Below are positions 28,301 to 37,600 of a DNA stretch of 64,000 nucleotides, in pieces. The notes below the pieces were generated by a model. That model did no database searches. It was not told where the DNA came from and saw only the letters and a list, made by a program, of their open reading frames with translations. Location of the stretch: positions 1,178,001 through 1,242,000 of the forward strand of contig JAUFOR010000003.1 of the NCBI GenBank assembly GCA_040285745.1. The letters run 5' to 3'. This DNA comes from Barthelona sp. PCE (lineage: Eukaryota; Metamonada: BaSk clade). The stretch's first letter is position 1; each line of letters opens with the position of its first letter. The position numbers and the translations under genes are program-made.

Positions 28301-28392
28301 GCGTCAACTCCGAAATTCTCGCCTTCTAGCCACTTAGAATGTATGTGAAGTAGATTGCTAAAGAAGTTTTCACTATCAAAAACGATATCCAT
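25309..28392 (-). CDS. SPT16: FACT complex subunit SPT16
   Basis: Histone chaperone that with SSRP1/Pob3 disassembles and rebuilds nucleosomes during transcription and replication. The 1027-residue length equals the usual family size. The N-terminal ~430 residues form the inactive aminopeptidase-P (pita-bread) lobe (FFSNLLHIHSKWLEG, MVLGDLYTQLKDHF, NMVICIFLGLGNV). The middle has the dimerisation and tandem PH-like regions (GNLVPFHIETIKSCQ, QFIKTLSFRSANTKHMENV, GGGGFNQTFDMVIIWKDY). The C-terminus has the characteristic acidic tail (PDVMFDLDAEYSDDEEY onward) followed by a basic GRPKRKAARTR end, which probably serves as nuclear import signal. Divergent from the PDI-like gene across 189 nt. Confidence 0.97.
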   Translation of the reverse strand: MDIVFDSENFFSNLLHIHSKWLEGENFGVDALLIAADKSKSEVAHEVTEAVHLYFFEYYLPSSVILCCESCVLFCTTKKKLAYLTTLLQSVPENFPLKINALPFDKTTNYQNCIDAVGEHLSGSFNGESIGVIDVEVRDFLSKPVSSIITSVSTKFVDVTNPLEDILASATEKVQFLANECASHLCKAIKFGQKNVVKVLGRNQNVTHQSLCQRINDSLTEHNKSGQFYLDQVNVHSGGVNPITLKQKPNGENIYKDIITVYCHGVYKGVHTYCARTTMLDASADQKLCYTALNATRKYASTIIKPGMVLGDLYTQLKDHFMDGVKETDKQPQDRVFTNSLKNYFGFVCNYANRYKTFRIEEGSERVITDNMVICIFLGLGNVRFNRRTRRYGILLVDTVSVTTNGCKLLTPIKADFGHIHFATEAYRSKAEDRHDMAHLDIDLVEIPEGVEIKGPLTRRKLAALKNQDGRSAMAKVIAHQNELADIHEQEVIERLRAIHDNGNEEEEKLGYFSSYPNEAKANAVRSQFTEQRTDMIRVDSQNNTVLVPIYGNLVPFHIETIKSCQIVKSDADCMVTIQLKYPSSTNQDYIGVQHYGGCQFIKTLSFRSANTKHMENVHSNVKTLLKRYKDQKTQRSLNVQLAKNEPLKMLTDRNMKRFYLRDTEMYPKLALGKCIGDVEFHMNGIRFKSKKGNVFDLHYNNVKHAVFIPATRAQPACKIVFKLKRIQLTNKKDTEYVTFKREIISEDSLSTAQSSYRSAAEEQRQEDQRRKRMVKEFHEFAKQVEHLGNPFGLHFDIPNSKKKSEFYGSPDRSSTLFKPTATNELLVSINSRDPIIIALSEIDCIFLQRFSGGGGFNQTFDMVIIWKDYNKAPQTISMINSSKADNIRVWLDSCNIKFFEYASQLKWGDLVQYAREDPESFIAQRGWRALVEVPYDESYEEPEDPNDPDVMFDLDAEYSDDEEYNPNMKFEEEEEFDAYVEEIDEGLDSEELERWAQEEDSKNTYGENPKTKRKPGRPKRKAARTR

Positions 28393-28540
28393 GAGCTGAT
28401 AAGGATTGAAATGGTGGAGAAAATTGAAAACATTCTGGTTTCAAGCCGTTGGTGGATTTTATGTCTTTCAACGCACTTTAAACTGTCGTTAAAACTGTCT
28501 AGGGTTGCTTGAAAAACGAAACTGTTGTTTTAGCATTTCA

Positions 28541-28550
28541 TTCCCTTTCA
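28541..28550 (+). promoter_or_regulatory. candidate WCCCTTW promoter element, PDI-like gene
   Basis: TTCCCTTTCA lies 31-41 nt before the ATG. It is one of about ten similar elements upstream of starts in this window. The role in transcription initiation is inference from recurrence and position. Confidence 0.35.
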
Positions 28551-28581
28551 CCATTCAGTTGTTGACTCAAGGAGTTGTTAA

Positions 28582-29988
28582 ATGATGACAATGATGAAAA
28601 TCGCATTTGTCTTACTTGTGGCTATGTTAGTCCAGTCATGTGCCCTTAAGATGTCAATGATCAGTGATTATGATAAATACGTGACAGAAAACCCTCACCA
28701 CTTCCTTGTGATGTTCAGCAGGAACGCCAAGGGTCTCGGAGAAATGAAATCCTTCTTCAGAAAGGAGCTCAGCTCATACATGGGCAAGCTTCCGGTCGGA
28801 TTCATGGATATCGCTGATTTCCCAGAGATCAAGGAGGCCAACGGACTGCCCGACACACTCCCCCGACCCATCGGCTTTGTACGTTACAATGGTGTTCTGT
28901 CTCAATACCGTGGAAATATTGGTGGTGATGTATTCAAGAAACGTTTCATTGGTTTGACTCGTCGTAAGTTGCAGGAAATTAATGATCTCTCCGCTGGTAA
29001 ATCATTCACTCGTGTTAAAGGATCTAAACTTTTGTTGTATATTCCCCTTGATGTAAGTGAGGAAACATATGAGTCTTTTATGGATCACCTTGATATTGTC
29101 ACTCACGTCAACGATCTCGCCGAGTTCGGTATCATCAGAGACGCAGATATCGCTAAGAAGTTGCGTTTGAGAGTGGGTAAGAAGCCTTCATATTTCGTTT
29201 ACCGTCCTTTCGAGAGAGTCCAGCGTGTCTCCGCTCGTAAGCCCACCAACACCCAGCAGTACCTTCAGCTCACCACAGACCTTACCGACTGTAAGGTTTG
29301 TGAGTTCGAAGATGATGTCAATGATCACTTGATGACCAGTGAACTTTTCCTTTATTTTGCTGATATGCAGAAGTCCCGTAAGGATGTCCGCACCACTCTG
29401 AAGCAGTTTGTACCCTCCGCCAAGAAGAATAAGATTCGTATTTTTAGCTTGGGTGGAAAAACATATTCGGATCTTGCTCAGCGTCTGAAGCTAAAGGATG
29501 TCCCTGCCCTTGTTGCTGTCCGTATGACAGAGCCACAGGGTCAGTTTATTTATGATGGTGATTATTCTTCCGAGTCATTGGATGAGTTTATCATTAAGTT
29601 TAGAAATAATGAACTGGTTAACAAGGCACGTTCTCAGCCCATTGTTCCCCCAGAGGAGCAGAAGAACAACAAGATAGTTGTTCTCGACGATTGGGAACAG
29701 TTCTTTAACCAGAAGACAACCCGTCTTTTGAAGATTTTCGCTCCCTGGTGTGGTCACTGCAAGGCAATGGCTGAGGATTGGAACACATTGGCTGATAGGC
29801 TCGCAGAGGAGGGCTCCGACGTCATTGTTGGTGAATATGATGGTGATAGCAATGATATGCCTGCTCAATTTGAAGGAAAGATTAAGGGGTATCCAACTGT
29901 TGTGAAGATCACTGCTGATGATGAGGTCAAGTTTTACGAGGGCCAAAGAACACTAGAAGCCATGTACGCTTGGGCAAAAGAAGAATAA
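28582..29988 (+). CDS. protein disulfide isomerase-like protein, one active thioredoxin domain
   Basis: Probable ER thiol oxidoreductase. The N-terminus is a signal peptide (MKIAFVLLVAMLVQSCA). The last domain (about residues 365-468) is a functional-looking thioredoxin fold: APWCGHCKAMAEDW, with CGHC at about 390-393, and cis-Pro in KGYPTVV. The first domain (about 25-120) has the fold pattern (HHFLVMFSRNAKGLGEMKSFF) but no CXXC. The central part (RYNGVLSQYRG, FVYRPFE, IFSLGGKTYSDLAQRL) resembles the b and b' domains of PDI. So the layout looks like a0-b-b'-a with the first site lost. The C-terminus WAKEE is not a KDEL-type signal, so retention may use another route. A CCCTTT element is upstream. 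Confidence 0.88.
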   Translation: MMTMMKIAFVLLVAMLVQSCALKMSMISDYDKYVTENPHHFLVMFSRNAKGLGEMKSFFRKELSSYMGKLPVGFMDIADFPEIKEANGLPDTLPRPIGFVRYNGVLSQYRGNIGGDVFKKRFIGLTRRKLQEINDLSAGKSFTRVKGSKLLLYIPLDVSEETYESFMDHLDIVTHVNDLAEFGIIRDADIAKKLRLRVGKKPSYFVYRPFERVQRVSARKPTNTQQYLQLTTDLTDCKVCEFEDDVNDHLMTSELFLYFADMQKSRKDVRTTLKQFVPSAKKNKIRIFSLGGKTYSDLAQRLKLKDVPALVAVRMTEPQGQFIYDGDYSSESLDEFIIKFRNNELVNKARSQPIVPPEEQKNNKIVVLDDWEQFFNQKTTRLLKIFAPWCGHCKAMAEDWNTLADRLAEEGSDVIVGEYDGDSNDMPAQFEGKIKGYPTVVKITADDEVKFYEGQRTLEAMYAWAKEE

Positions 29989-30149
29989 ATAGTGATTAAT
30001 ACAGGTAGATGATTCTATGCCTTAATCTATCGCGCACTTAGTTCATTGAAGTAGCATTGGTGTTTTAAGTCCATTTTGTACAGTAACTTATGCTAAGAAG
30101 CTGGATGGTTTTTTGTGATCTGTTTTTGTACATTTGACCTTTTTTTTGC

Positions 30150-31739
30150 ATGTCGAACGCTATAGACGTTACACAATGGGCAGCACAGCGCCGGGAGAAG
30201 ATCCTTCACGCGCAAAGGATGCGCGAAGAACGCGAGCAGATGCAAAACCCAGAAAATCCATCGAGGTATTCTGCGGTTAATGAGCATATGTCTCAAGACG
30301 ACTACAACCGCCAGCAACACAACCGTGTTGATTATGAAGATGATTATTTTGCTGAAACAGAGAAGAAAGAACCAGAATTTGAATGGGATGGAAAATTTGC
30401 TGATGAACCCTTTGATCCAGAGAAATTTAGACCAAAGAAAAAGAAGAAGAAGAGGAAGCCGAAAGAGAGTAATACACAGCGACCTTATTCAAGGAATTCA
30501 CAGGGGAAGTACAAAAATTTTATTTCTTTCGATGAAGAAGAGGAAGAAGAAGAGGATTTTGATTTTGAGCAGCCCAAACCCAAGGTTTCTTCAAGGACAG
30601 AGCGTAAACAATACACTCAGGAGGATATGGGCTTACCGATGACATCCAGGTTTGATTATAAGGAGCCGAATGATGTAACTAACTTCTACACGTCCAGAAA
30701 AACAGAGGAGGAGAGGGCCGAGCAACCAAAAACTGGAATTAAGTCTTCTCTAACACTATTGAAGAGTTTGACATCCGTTAATAGACGTTTCCAAACACCA
30801 AGATCGAAACAAGCAAGGCTTCGCAGTGCCAATTCGGCCAGACGTAGTCGTAGATCATTGGACTCGCCAAAGACAAAGTCAAGACAGACAAATAATAGTA
30901 TACCCCTTCGTACACAACGTTCATTGGAGAAAGTCGATCCTTTTGAGGATTTGAACCTTCAAGACGCAGTTAATGATTTTTCTGGTAAGCAAAAACCGTC
31001 CAAAGAGCGTCAAAGTAGGGAGGATCGTCGTAAGTACAGGCCACAGTCAAACGAGCGTAGAACTCAAACGAGAGAACGTCAGCAAAAGTCAAGAGAGCGA
31101 GAAGAAAGATCAAGACGCGAACCAGAGCCAGAAGAAAGGCATGCCCCAGCAAGAAATATTCCACCTCAGGTATCGCACAAGAGTGAGATAAATGTTGATG
31201 ACCAGCCAGTGGGAGTACCCTTGACATCAGCAGAAGAAGCTATCCCAGAATATGATTCTGTCCAACTTGTAGCTTGCTCCATATGCCAACGTCGGTTTAA
31301 CAAGGACAGGTTGGCTAAGCATACAAAGATATGCAGGAAAAACCAGGAAAAGGATGCGAAGAGACAGGCATTAATTGCAAAGAAGAATGCTAATAAGCCC
31401 AAACCTGTAGCATCACCGAAGAAGAAGTCTCCTGGTGAAGTTCCAAAGTGGAAACTTGATGCAGCACGGTTCAGATTAATAAGATTGAGAGAGAAATACG
31501 CAGCAAAGAATCCAGCAGAACAGTTTAAACTTATCATGAAGGATAAATTGATTAGAGAATTGGAACAGTTGAAACCAGGTTTTATTGATGGCGGTGGTAG
31601 TGTTGATACTCGTGTAGCTTGTAGATTTTGCAGTAGAAAGTTTGCAGAAGATCGTATAGCCAAGCATGAGAGTGTGTGTCCTCAGAAAAACAAGGGAGGT
31701 GGTCCTAAAAGACGTGCACCTCGTCGTAGACGTAGATAA
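30150..31739 (+). CDS. ZC2HC1-like protein with two C2HC zinc fingers
   Basis: Two zf-C2HC modules are visible: CSICQRRFNKDRLAKHTKIC at about residues 376-395 and CRFCSRKFAEDRIAKHESVC at about 491-510. Spacing and basic residues match the ZC2HC1 family, widespread in flagellated eukaryotes and of unclear biochemical role. The N-terminal 350 residues are highly charged and low complexity (runs of Lys/Arg and Glu, for example EEEEEEDFDFEQ), probably disordered, with Arg/Glu-rich coil near 290-330. The start is the ATG at 30150. No membrane segment. The stop is 18 nt from that of the RBBP6/Mpe1 gene. The family assignment rests on the fingers only. Confidence 0.8.
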   Translation: MSNAIDVTQWAAQRREKILHAQRMREEREQMQNPENPSRYSAVNEHMSQDDYNRQQHNRVDYEDDYFAETEKKEPEFEWDGKFADEPFDPEKFRPKKKKKKRKPKESNTQRPYSRNSQGKYKNFISFDEEEEEEEDFDFEQPKPKVSSRTERKQYTQEDMGLPMTSRFDYKEPNDVTNFYTSRKTEEERAEQPKTGIKSSLTLLKSLTSVNRRFQTPRSKQARLRSANSARRSRRSLDSPKTKSRQTNNSIPLRTQRSLEKVDPFEDLNLQDAVNDFSGKQKPSKERQSREDRRKYRPQSNERRTQTRERQQKSREREERSRREPEPEERHAPARNIPPQVSHKSEINVDDQPVGVPLTSAEEAIPEYDSVQLVACSICQRRFNKDRLAKHTKICRKNQEKDAKRQALIAKKNANKPKPVASPKKKSPGEVPKWKLDAARFRLIRLREKYAAKNPAEQFKLIMKDKLIRELEQLKPGFIDGGGSVDTRVACRFCSRKFAEDRIAKHESVCPQKNKGGGPKRRAPRRRRR

Positions 31740-31757
31740 TGCAGGATTATTTATCAA

Positions 31758-32549
31758 TTAAGTTTGATGAGCTTCTTTACGCATATATCTTGAAAAGAAA
31801 CGTCTATTTTGTTTAAATGGTCGTTGATATCTGTCAAATAAAGCATAATATTGTGAAACTTTAGCTTTTTTAGGAAATTGCTCAATGGTATCAACAAAAA
31901 TTTTTTTTTCAGTACATTGCTCTTTTTTTGGAACTTGTTTCACTTTTCCTCCTAATTGAGTAAAGCGAGGAGAGCGGAAACGACAGTTAGGACAAGAGCG
32001 ATGTTCATGTACAACCCTATTAAGACAACTAGAACAACCTAACGCCCCACAACAATCCATGGTTGCTGGATTTGTTGGTGTGCAACGACATATCATACAT
32101 GTTGAAGTATTACTATCATCCATTCTATGCTTTCTACGCTGGGTACGCACCTGTTGAGGTTGAGGATCGTTAGAACTTGAGAAAAGTCCGGCAACACGAG
32201 AAATATCACCAGCAACATACATATCTGTTTGCTCAAAAAGCTCCTCAGTGCGGTCCTCTTCAATCTTATTGAATGCTGCAACTGAGGTTTCTTCCGGAGG
32301 ATGCAATTTTCGAGTAATTAGCAATTTGCTTCCTCTTTCAATTAACTCCTGATCCTCGTACTCTTTTTTGGTCCCAGCATCGACTATTTTCAAATCAAAC
32401 GCTCGTGCAGTTGCAGTTTGTGTTCCAAACTCGGCGTGGCTAAGAATGTTGGTTTTAATAAAGTTACAGCTCACATGGCTATTTCTAATGGGTATCTCAC
32501 GATACATTCTATCGATTTCATCAGGAAACTTCCACAAAATGGTTGCCAT
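31758..32549 (-). CDS. RBBP6/Mpe1-like DWNN-RING protein (mRNA 3' processing)
   Basis: Mpe1/RBBP6 belongs to the cleavage-polyadenylation machinery. Residues about 1-82 form the ubiquitin-like DWNN domain: ILWKFPDEIDR, then LKIVDAGTKKEYEDQELI and GSKLLITRKLHP, equivalent to the family's KEYTDDNALIPKNSSVIVRRIP. A short EEDRTEELFEQT linker is conserved in style. A RING-type domain follows (about 150-195): CMICRCTPTNP, MDCCGALGCSSC, CPNC. The CCHC zinc knuckle that normally sits between DWNN and RING is absent. The C-terminus is basic. At 263 residues it is among the shorter forms. Divergent from P3 across 144 nt. Confidence 0.85.
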   Translation of the reverse strand: MATILWKFPDEIDRMYREIPIRNSHVSCNFIKTNILSHAEFGTQTATARAFDLKIVDAGTKKEYEDQELIERGSKLLITRKLHPPEETSVAAFNKIEEDRTEELFEQTDMYVAGDISRVAGLFSSSNDPQPQQVRTQRRKHRMDDSNTSTCMICRCTPTNPATMDCCGALGCSSCLNRVVHEHRSCPNCRFRSPRFTQLGGKVKQVPKKEQCTEKKIFVDTIEQFPKKAKVSQYYALFDRYQRPFKQNRRFFSRYMRKEAHQT

Positions 32550-32693
32550 GATATTGAAAAAAGGTATAAAATTGGAAACAAGGATTACGTTATTGTAGTT
32601 TGGTTTTGAGGATGAAATAAGTTATTGTTACTCTGGATGAATCATAAATAAGGTAAATAAGTGTTTGAACATTTTTAACTCAGATCATGTACT

Positions 32694-34490
32694 ATGCCAA
32701 GACAACTAGGTAAAAAGAGTTCGATTTCGATTAAAAAAGAGGGCATTGTGTACCCAAAGGAGTACAATGATTTTCAATTGCATAAAGGTCCAGTTTTTTT
32801 TGAAGACATTTCATCTATAATGTTACAGGATAAGTATGAGTGTTGTTTATATGACAATACATTGTATCAGAAGCAGTTACATGAGGATGATGAAAGTATT
32901 AAAGCAACAGTTACGTTTTTTTCCATTGATGATAATGATGGCACGTTGAAAGAGCTTTCTTCTTGGATTGCAGATGTCCCAAGAAACACATGTGGCGTTG
33001 TTGGCATTGTGGAAGGTGTTTTTATCACTCTATACAAAAGTGATTGGATCTATGGAGTTTTTAAGAACGGGGTCAGGCAAGAAAACTCTGTTGCCAATGA
33101 CATGAAGTATTTCCATGACGAAAGATGCATTTCATGGATTGATGAATTTAACACAGATGTTGCTTTGTTTGATATGGATACCAAGCGATTTGTTTTTGAA
33201 TCTTTACAAGATTCAGTAATTTTAGCACTAGTAACGAACATGCCGGGCTGCTATATCGCGTTAAGCGTGAAAGAATGCAGTTTGCTTAGGCCAGGGAAGA
33301 GAGATTTTTTCTCATTCCAAGAACTGAATGAACTGGTTTATTTGTTATCGAGTAACCCAAATGGTTTTAACTGTAGTTCATGCTTTGTTAGTGTAGACAT
33401 GAAGGGTAATATTTCTGTTAATTTAACAACATGTGATTGTAATACATATTGTTTTAATGAGAATGGGATAATTTCTAAATATAAAGTTCCTAAATATGTT
33501 AATAACCCAAAATTGTTAGATAACCTAGATTACTTTTCGTTATCAAACTGGAGACTGACGTTTTGGAGAGTTGTATCACTTTATGAACATAAGTTTTTAT
33601 GCTCAGATATAAGTACATTAATATATAAGAAAGGTTTAGTGGTCTCAGAGACAGTATGTGGTTGTTTTTTCATGTTAGATGTGTATAGTAATCGAATTTT
33701 TTTAATTGATGACAGTGATTTGTGTGTTTTTGAATATTTACCATCTGTGAACACCATATGGTTTGGATTCAACACAGATATGGACTCAAAACATAATTTC
33801 ATAGTGAAATTTGAGGATAAGAAAAAAATTTGGAGCAGTGATGAAGAAATTCTTTTCTTTATTACTTTTGATAGGTATGTATTGTACAACATGCACACCA
33901 AAGCATTAAGCGTGAGATCATTAGTTAATTATGGTGAAGAACTTGTTTCATATAGTATCGGGCTTAGTTGCAAAGTATATGCTATTCATGATGATTTTAT
34001 TATTCTTTATCGTGACGGAGCTTTATATTTTGTTCACGCAGACTCACCAGATCGCATAACATGCACCATAAAGGATGTTGCTGCTGTTATTCCTAACCCA
34101 TTTAATCCATCATTGTTTATTGTTGTTTTTCCAGACAGATCGGTTGTGCATATGTACGATTGCGATTTGAGGGAGGCAATGGTGCTTGAAACAGTGCATG
34201 GGTTTGGGAAAAATTTTTTCTTCAGTCGATGGTGTTTTGCTGTTCCAGAAAAGGGTTTGTTTCGTATAAACCCTCATGACTTCGGCATCAGTGTTCTACT
34301 TGATATGAGTTTTGACGGGTTTGAGTGGTCAGTTCCTGAAAATGGTGTACTGTATGGAATTTCTATTCTTGACAACATGGTTTTAAGTCGGAAAATTGTG
34401 ATGAACGTGTGGGGAGAAATAGAAAGCGATGATATGGATCGATTTTCATTGGAAGGATGCATTATGAAATCGAAATGTTTTAATAGCTGA
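32694..34490 (+). CDS. MPR-family protein P3, beta-propeller-like, 598 aa
   Basis: Function unknown. Starts MPRQLGKKSS, sharing the MPR opening with P1 and P2. Its body is again a succession of short strands with turn-forming Asp/Asn (FIILYRDGALYFVHAD, FLIDDSDLCVFEYL, FIVVFPDRSVVHMYD). It is shorter and more divergent than the other two, with many Cys residues in the middle (FNCSSCF, TTCDCNTYC). Membership in the family is inferred from the start, size and repeat style rather than a clear block alignment. No signal peptide or membrane segment. It lies between RBBP6 (divergent) and the TPR/IQ gene (same strand, 198 nt apart). Confidence 0.72.
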   Translation: MPRQLGKKSSISIKKEGIVYPKEYNDFQLHKGPVFFEDISSIMLQDKYECCLYDNTLYQKQLHEDDESIKATVTFFSIDDNDGTLKELSSWIADVPRNTCGVVGIVEGVFITLYKSDWIYGVFKNGVRQENSVANDMKYFHDERCISWIDEFNTDVALFDMDTKRFVFESLQDSVILALVTNMPGCYIALSVKECSLLRPGKRDFFSFQELNELVYLLSSNPNGFNCSSCFVSVDMKGNISVNLTTCDCNTYCFNENGIISKYKVPKYVNNPKLLDNLDYFSLSNWRLTFWRVVSLYEHKFLCSDISTLIYKKGLVVSETVCGCFFMLDVYSNRIFLIDDSDLCVFEYLPSVNTIWFGFNTDMDSKHNFIVKFEDKKKIWSSDEEILFFITFDRYVLYNMHTKALSVRSLVNYGEELVSYSIGLSCKVYAIHDDFIILYRDGALYFVHADSPDRITCTIKDVAAVIPNPFNPSLFIVVFPDRSVVHMYDCDLREAMVLETVHGFGKNFFFSRWCFAVPEKGLFRINPHDFGISVLLDMSFDGFEWSVPENGVLYGISILDNMVLSRKIVMNVWGEIESDDMDRFSLEGCIMKSKCFNS

Positions 34491-34688
34491 GCGTTTGTTT
34501 TATTATTCAATAAATTGTATGTGTATATGCATATCTTGGTATCAAGCACCTCAATGGTGACTCATTGATACTAGAACATGCATGTGAGTTGATTTTCAAC
34601 ACATTCTTGGTTAAAGCATAATTTCACACTTTTATACTGTGACATAATGTAAAATCCAGAATAAATGGCCGCCCACAACAGAATATGA

Positions 34689-37600
34689 ATGGATTGTGAA
34701 ATGATTGCGTTTTCACACATTCAACCTTTTCTTTCGTTTTATAGCAAATCTAGCCTCCCTTTACATCAAATGGAGGCCGAGCTAATCAAACCACTTTGGC
34801 TAGGATCGCCATTTAGGATTAACGATAAAAAAGAGTTTGCTTTCGATAACAACGAGCTTTATGAGAAATTCTATGAACTCAGCGATAACACCTCGCTGAT
34901 GAACGACTGTAATCTGAGTGATGAACGCATCTCATATCTTGAGGACTCGGGAAATTTTGTAGATCTCATCTCGTTACTTTTCAAGGTTTTACACAACCGT
35001 ATGCGATTGGGATTGGTCGATAATGTGCAAATTAACCTTCCCCGTTTAGTTCTTAGAAGCAATTACTACGCAGTACAATGTATACTTCAAAATCAGTACA
35101 AGTTTGCTCAACGTTTGCTCGATTATGCAATGGAGCTCTCTGCAAGAGACAACCCTTTCCGTATGTCGTACCCAGAAAGGCAGAGTTTACGTGCTGTATC
35201 TCTTAATAATCTTGCAATCATTATGCGCAATCGTAATCGATATTTTGATGCATGTAATTACCTAAAACGGGCCATAAAGCTTGAATCCAAGGTAATGGAC
35301 GCAAATAATCGTGGCGGAACATTGTTAAATTGTTCAGTATTATTGTTGCAATTAGGTGATGAAGATTTAGCTTTAAATTATGCTAAAAAAAGTGTGAAGA
35401 TATTTGAGATAGAATTATCAGATATCCTTAGTGCAAATCCAAATTGTATAGATGATGATAGTAATGAACATCATGTTTTGCGCGAACTTGCATCTTACGT
35501 TAGTGCAGGTCGTTTGTGTGTAGCAGCAGCTGCTCAGCGTTTGTTCAAAAGAAAACTGTGTATGACTAATCTCCAACACGCTCTCAATACTTCTAATGCG
35601 TTTTTAGGAGGCAAAGATCGTATCACATTGACAGTTACACGTGTTTTCACCCAGGTTCGAGGTTCAATTCCTGGTGAAGTTGTTCCCAAAACACCACGTA
35701 TTTCACCAAAGAAAAAACAGAGACCAAAATCTTCACGTTTACCAAATAAGAATTCGCCAGTACCTTCATTGAAATTAAAAAGACCGAATACCGCAGCTGG
35801 TGTACGTAAATTCAGAAGAAAGTCGCCTAATCGGTCACAAAGAGTGCGTAAATCAGTACCAACACCATTGGCAGATTCCATTCGCCCAGTTATACCATCG
35901 CGTAAGAAAAAACCGAAAAAGAAGAGGAATGAAAGACGCACTTCACAGGCACAATCACAGGATCTTCTACAGGAGATCCTCAAGGTGCAGTCAAGGCTTG
36001 GTAGCTCATCGAAGTTGAATTTTTCACCTCATTTCGTTGATGATCTTTTGAACGTTATTGACAAGAGGAATAATTCAAGTAGTGCCCGTGGAGAGGTTGT
36101 ATCCCCATTGGACGATGACATGCCCCGTATGGAGCCACTGATGACGAACGAGGATGCAGCAAAGTTGATACAACGAGTGTATCGTGGTCACCGTGATCGT
36201 GAGCGTTATCGCAGGATCAAGCGTCGAAGAGATCGTAAGAGAAAGCAGGATCGGGAGCAGAAGGAGAAAGAGAGGATAAGGGAGTATAAGGAACGGAGAA
36301 AGATGGAAAAGGAACGTTTAGAGAAGGAGCATGAGGCTGCACGTCGTAGAGAACGTGATCGTATGCTCCGCAACCGAGAGCGCCGCATAAAGGAAAAGGA
36401 GGACGTTGAGAAAGAGGAGAAACAGCGTCAGGATAGAATGATGAGAGAAGGATATGTTACAAAGATATTACCTGTTGCTCGTTGTTTAATTCAGAGAAAC
36501 AGCTTCGAAAAGGTTCGCTGGGCCACAGTTAAGCTTCAATCCATGTGGCGTGGTCGAATGGATCGTATCTTTTACAAGAACGAGAGGAAAGAGAAATACG
36601 ATCTGGAGCGGGATATGGTCAAGCGTCGTCGCACAAAGGCAGCTAATATCATTGCTGACTCATATCTGTCATATCGGGCACGTAAAGAGCTGAACAGTAG
36701 GCGAAAATTTTCATCCGAAAAGCAAGCAGTGTTGTGTATCGAGCATGTATATAAGCGATTCACAATCAGGCGTGGACTCAAAAAGCTCCAATGGGCCGCA
36801 AAGGTTATCAAGAAGCACTCTGCGCTCTATAAAGCTAAATTGTTCAGGCAACAGCAGAAGCAGGCAGCATTAATAGCAAGTAGATTGTATAGAGGTCGTG
36901 CTGCACGTAAGCAGATATTGAGCATGCGGGAGGAGAAGAGGAAGCGAGAAGAGGCTGCAGTCATCCTCCAGGCTCATTGGCGTGGAAGGCAGGTCCGTAA
37001 GAAGCTCAAGGCGATGGAGCGCCATGTCAAGGACGAAGAAGACATTGAATTCGACTACCGCAGGACCTCCGTCACTAATTATCGAAACATGGTACGTAGA
37101 CAGGAGGAAGAACTGGCTTATGGTCGTGTTATGGAGCTTGATGAAGTTTTACAGGATGTTGATGAGGTTTTTGATTTCATGGATGAGGAGAGCGATTTTG
37201 AAAAGGAACCTGAAGTTAATGATATCATCTTGGACTCAGTTACAGTTGATGTCGACGATGAAGAGCCAATTTTTGTGTCACACACCGAGATGCTTGCTGA
37301 AGAACCAGTTGAAGAACCAATTGAAGAAGTTGAAGAACCAATTGAAGAAGTTGAAGAAGACATGGCGCATGATATGGAAATTGTTTCTAGCGTTGATGGG
37401 TATGTGGAAGACGTTGTTGATGATGTTTTTGAAGAGACTTATGTTGGTATCCTGCAAGATATTGATGCTGAAGTTGCTCCTGTCGCCCCACGTATTACAG
37501 AAATTAAAACCACAGTAAGTGACGATGAGGAGATTGTTGAGCCAAAAGCCTCAGTTGATCGTAGTGCAATTCCGTTTGATGATAAGATGGATGTCTTCGA

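Noticed and set aside
35650-35680. GGTTCAATTCC, tRNA T-arm-like sequence
   Set aside because: It is within the TPR/IQ coding sequence; the T-stem does not pair and no other tRNA arms are present.
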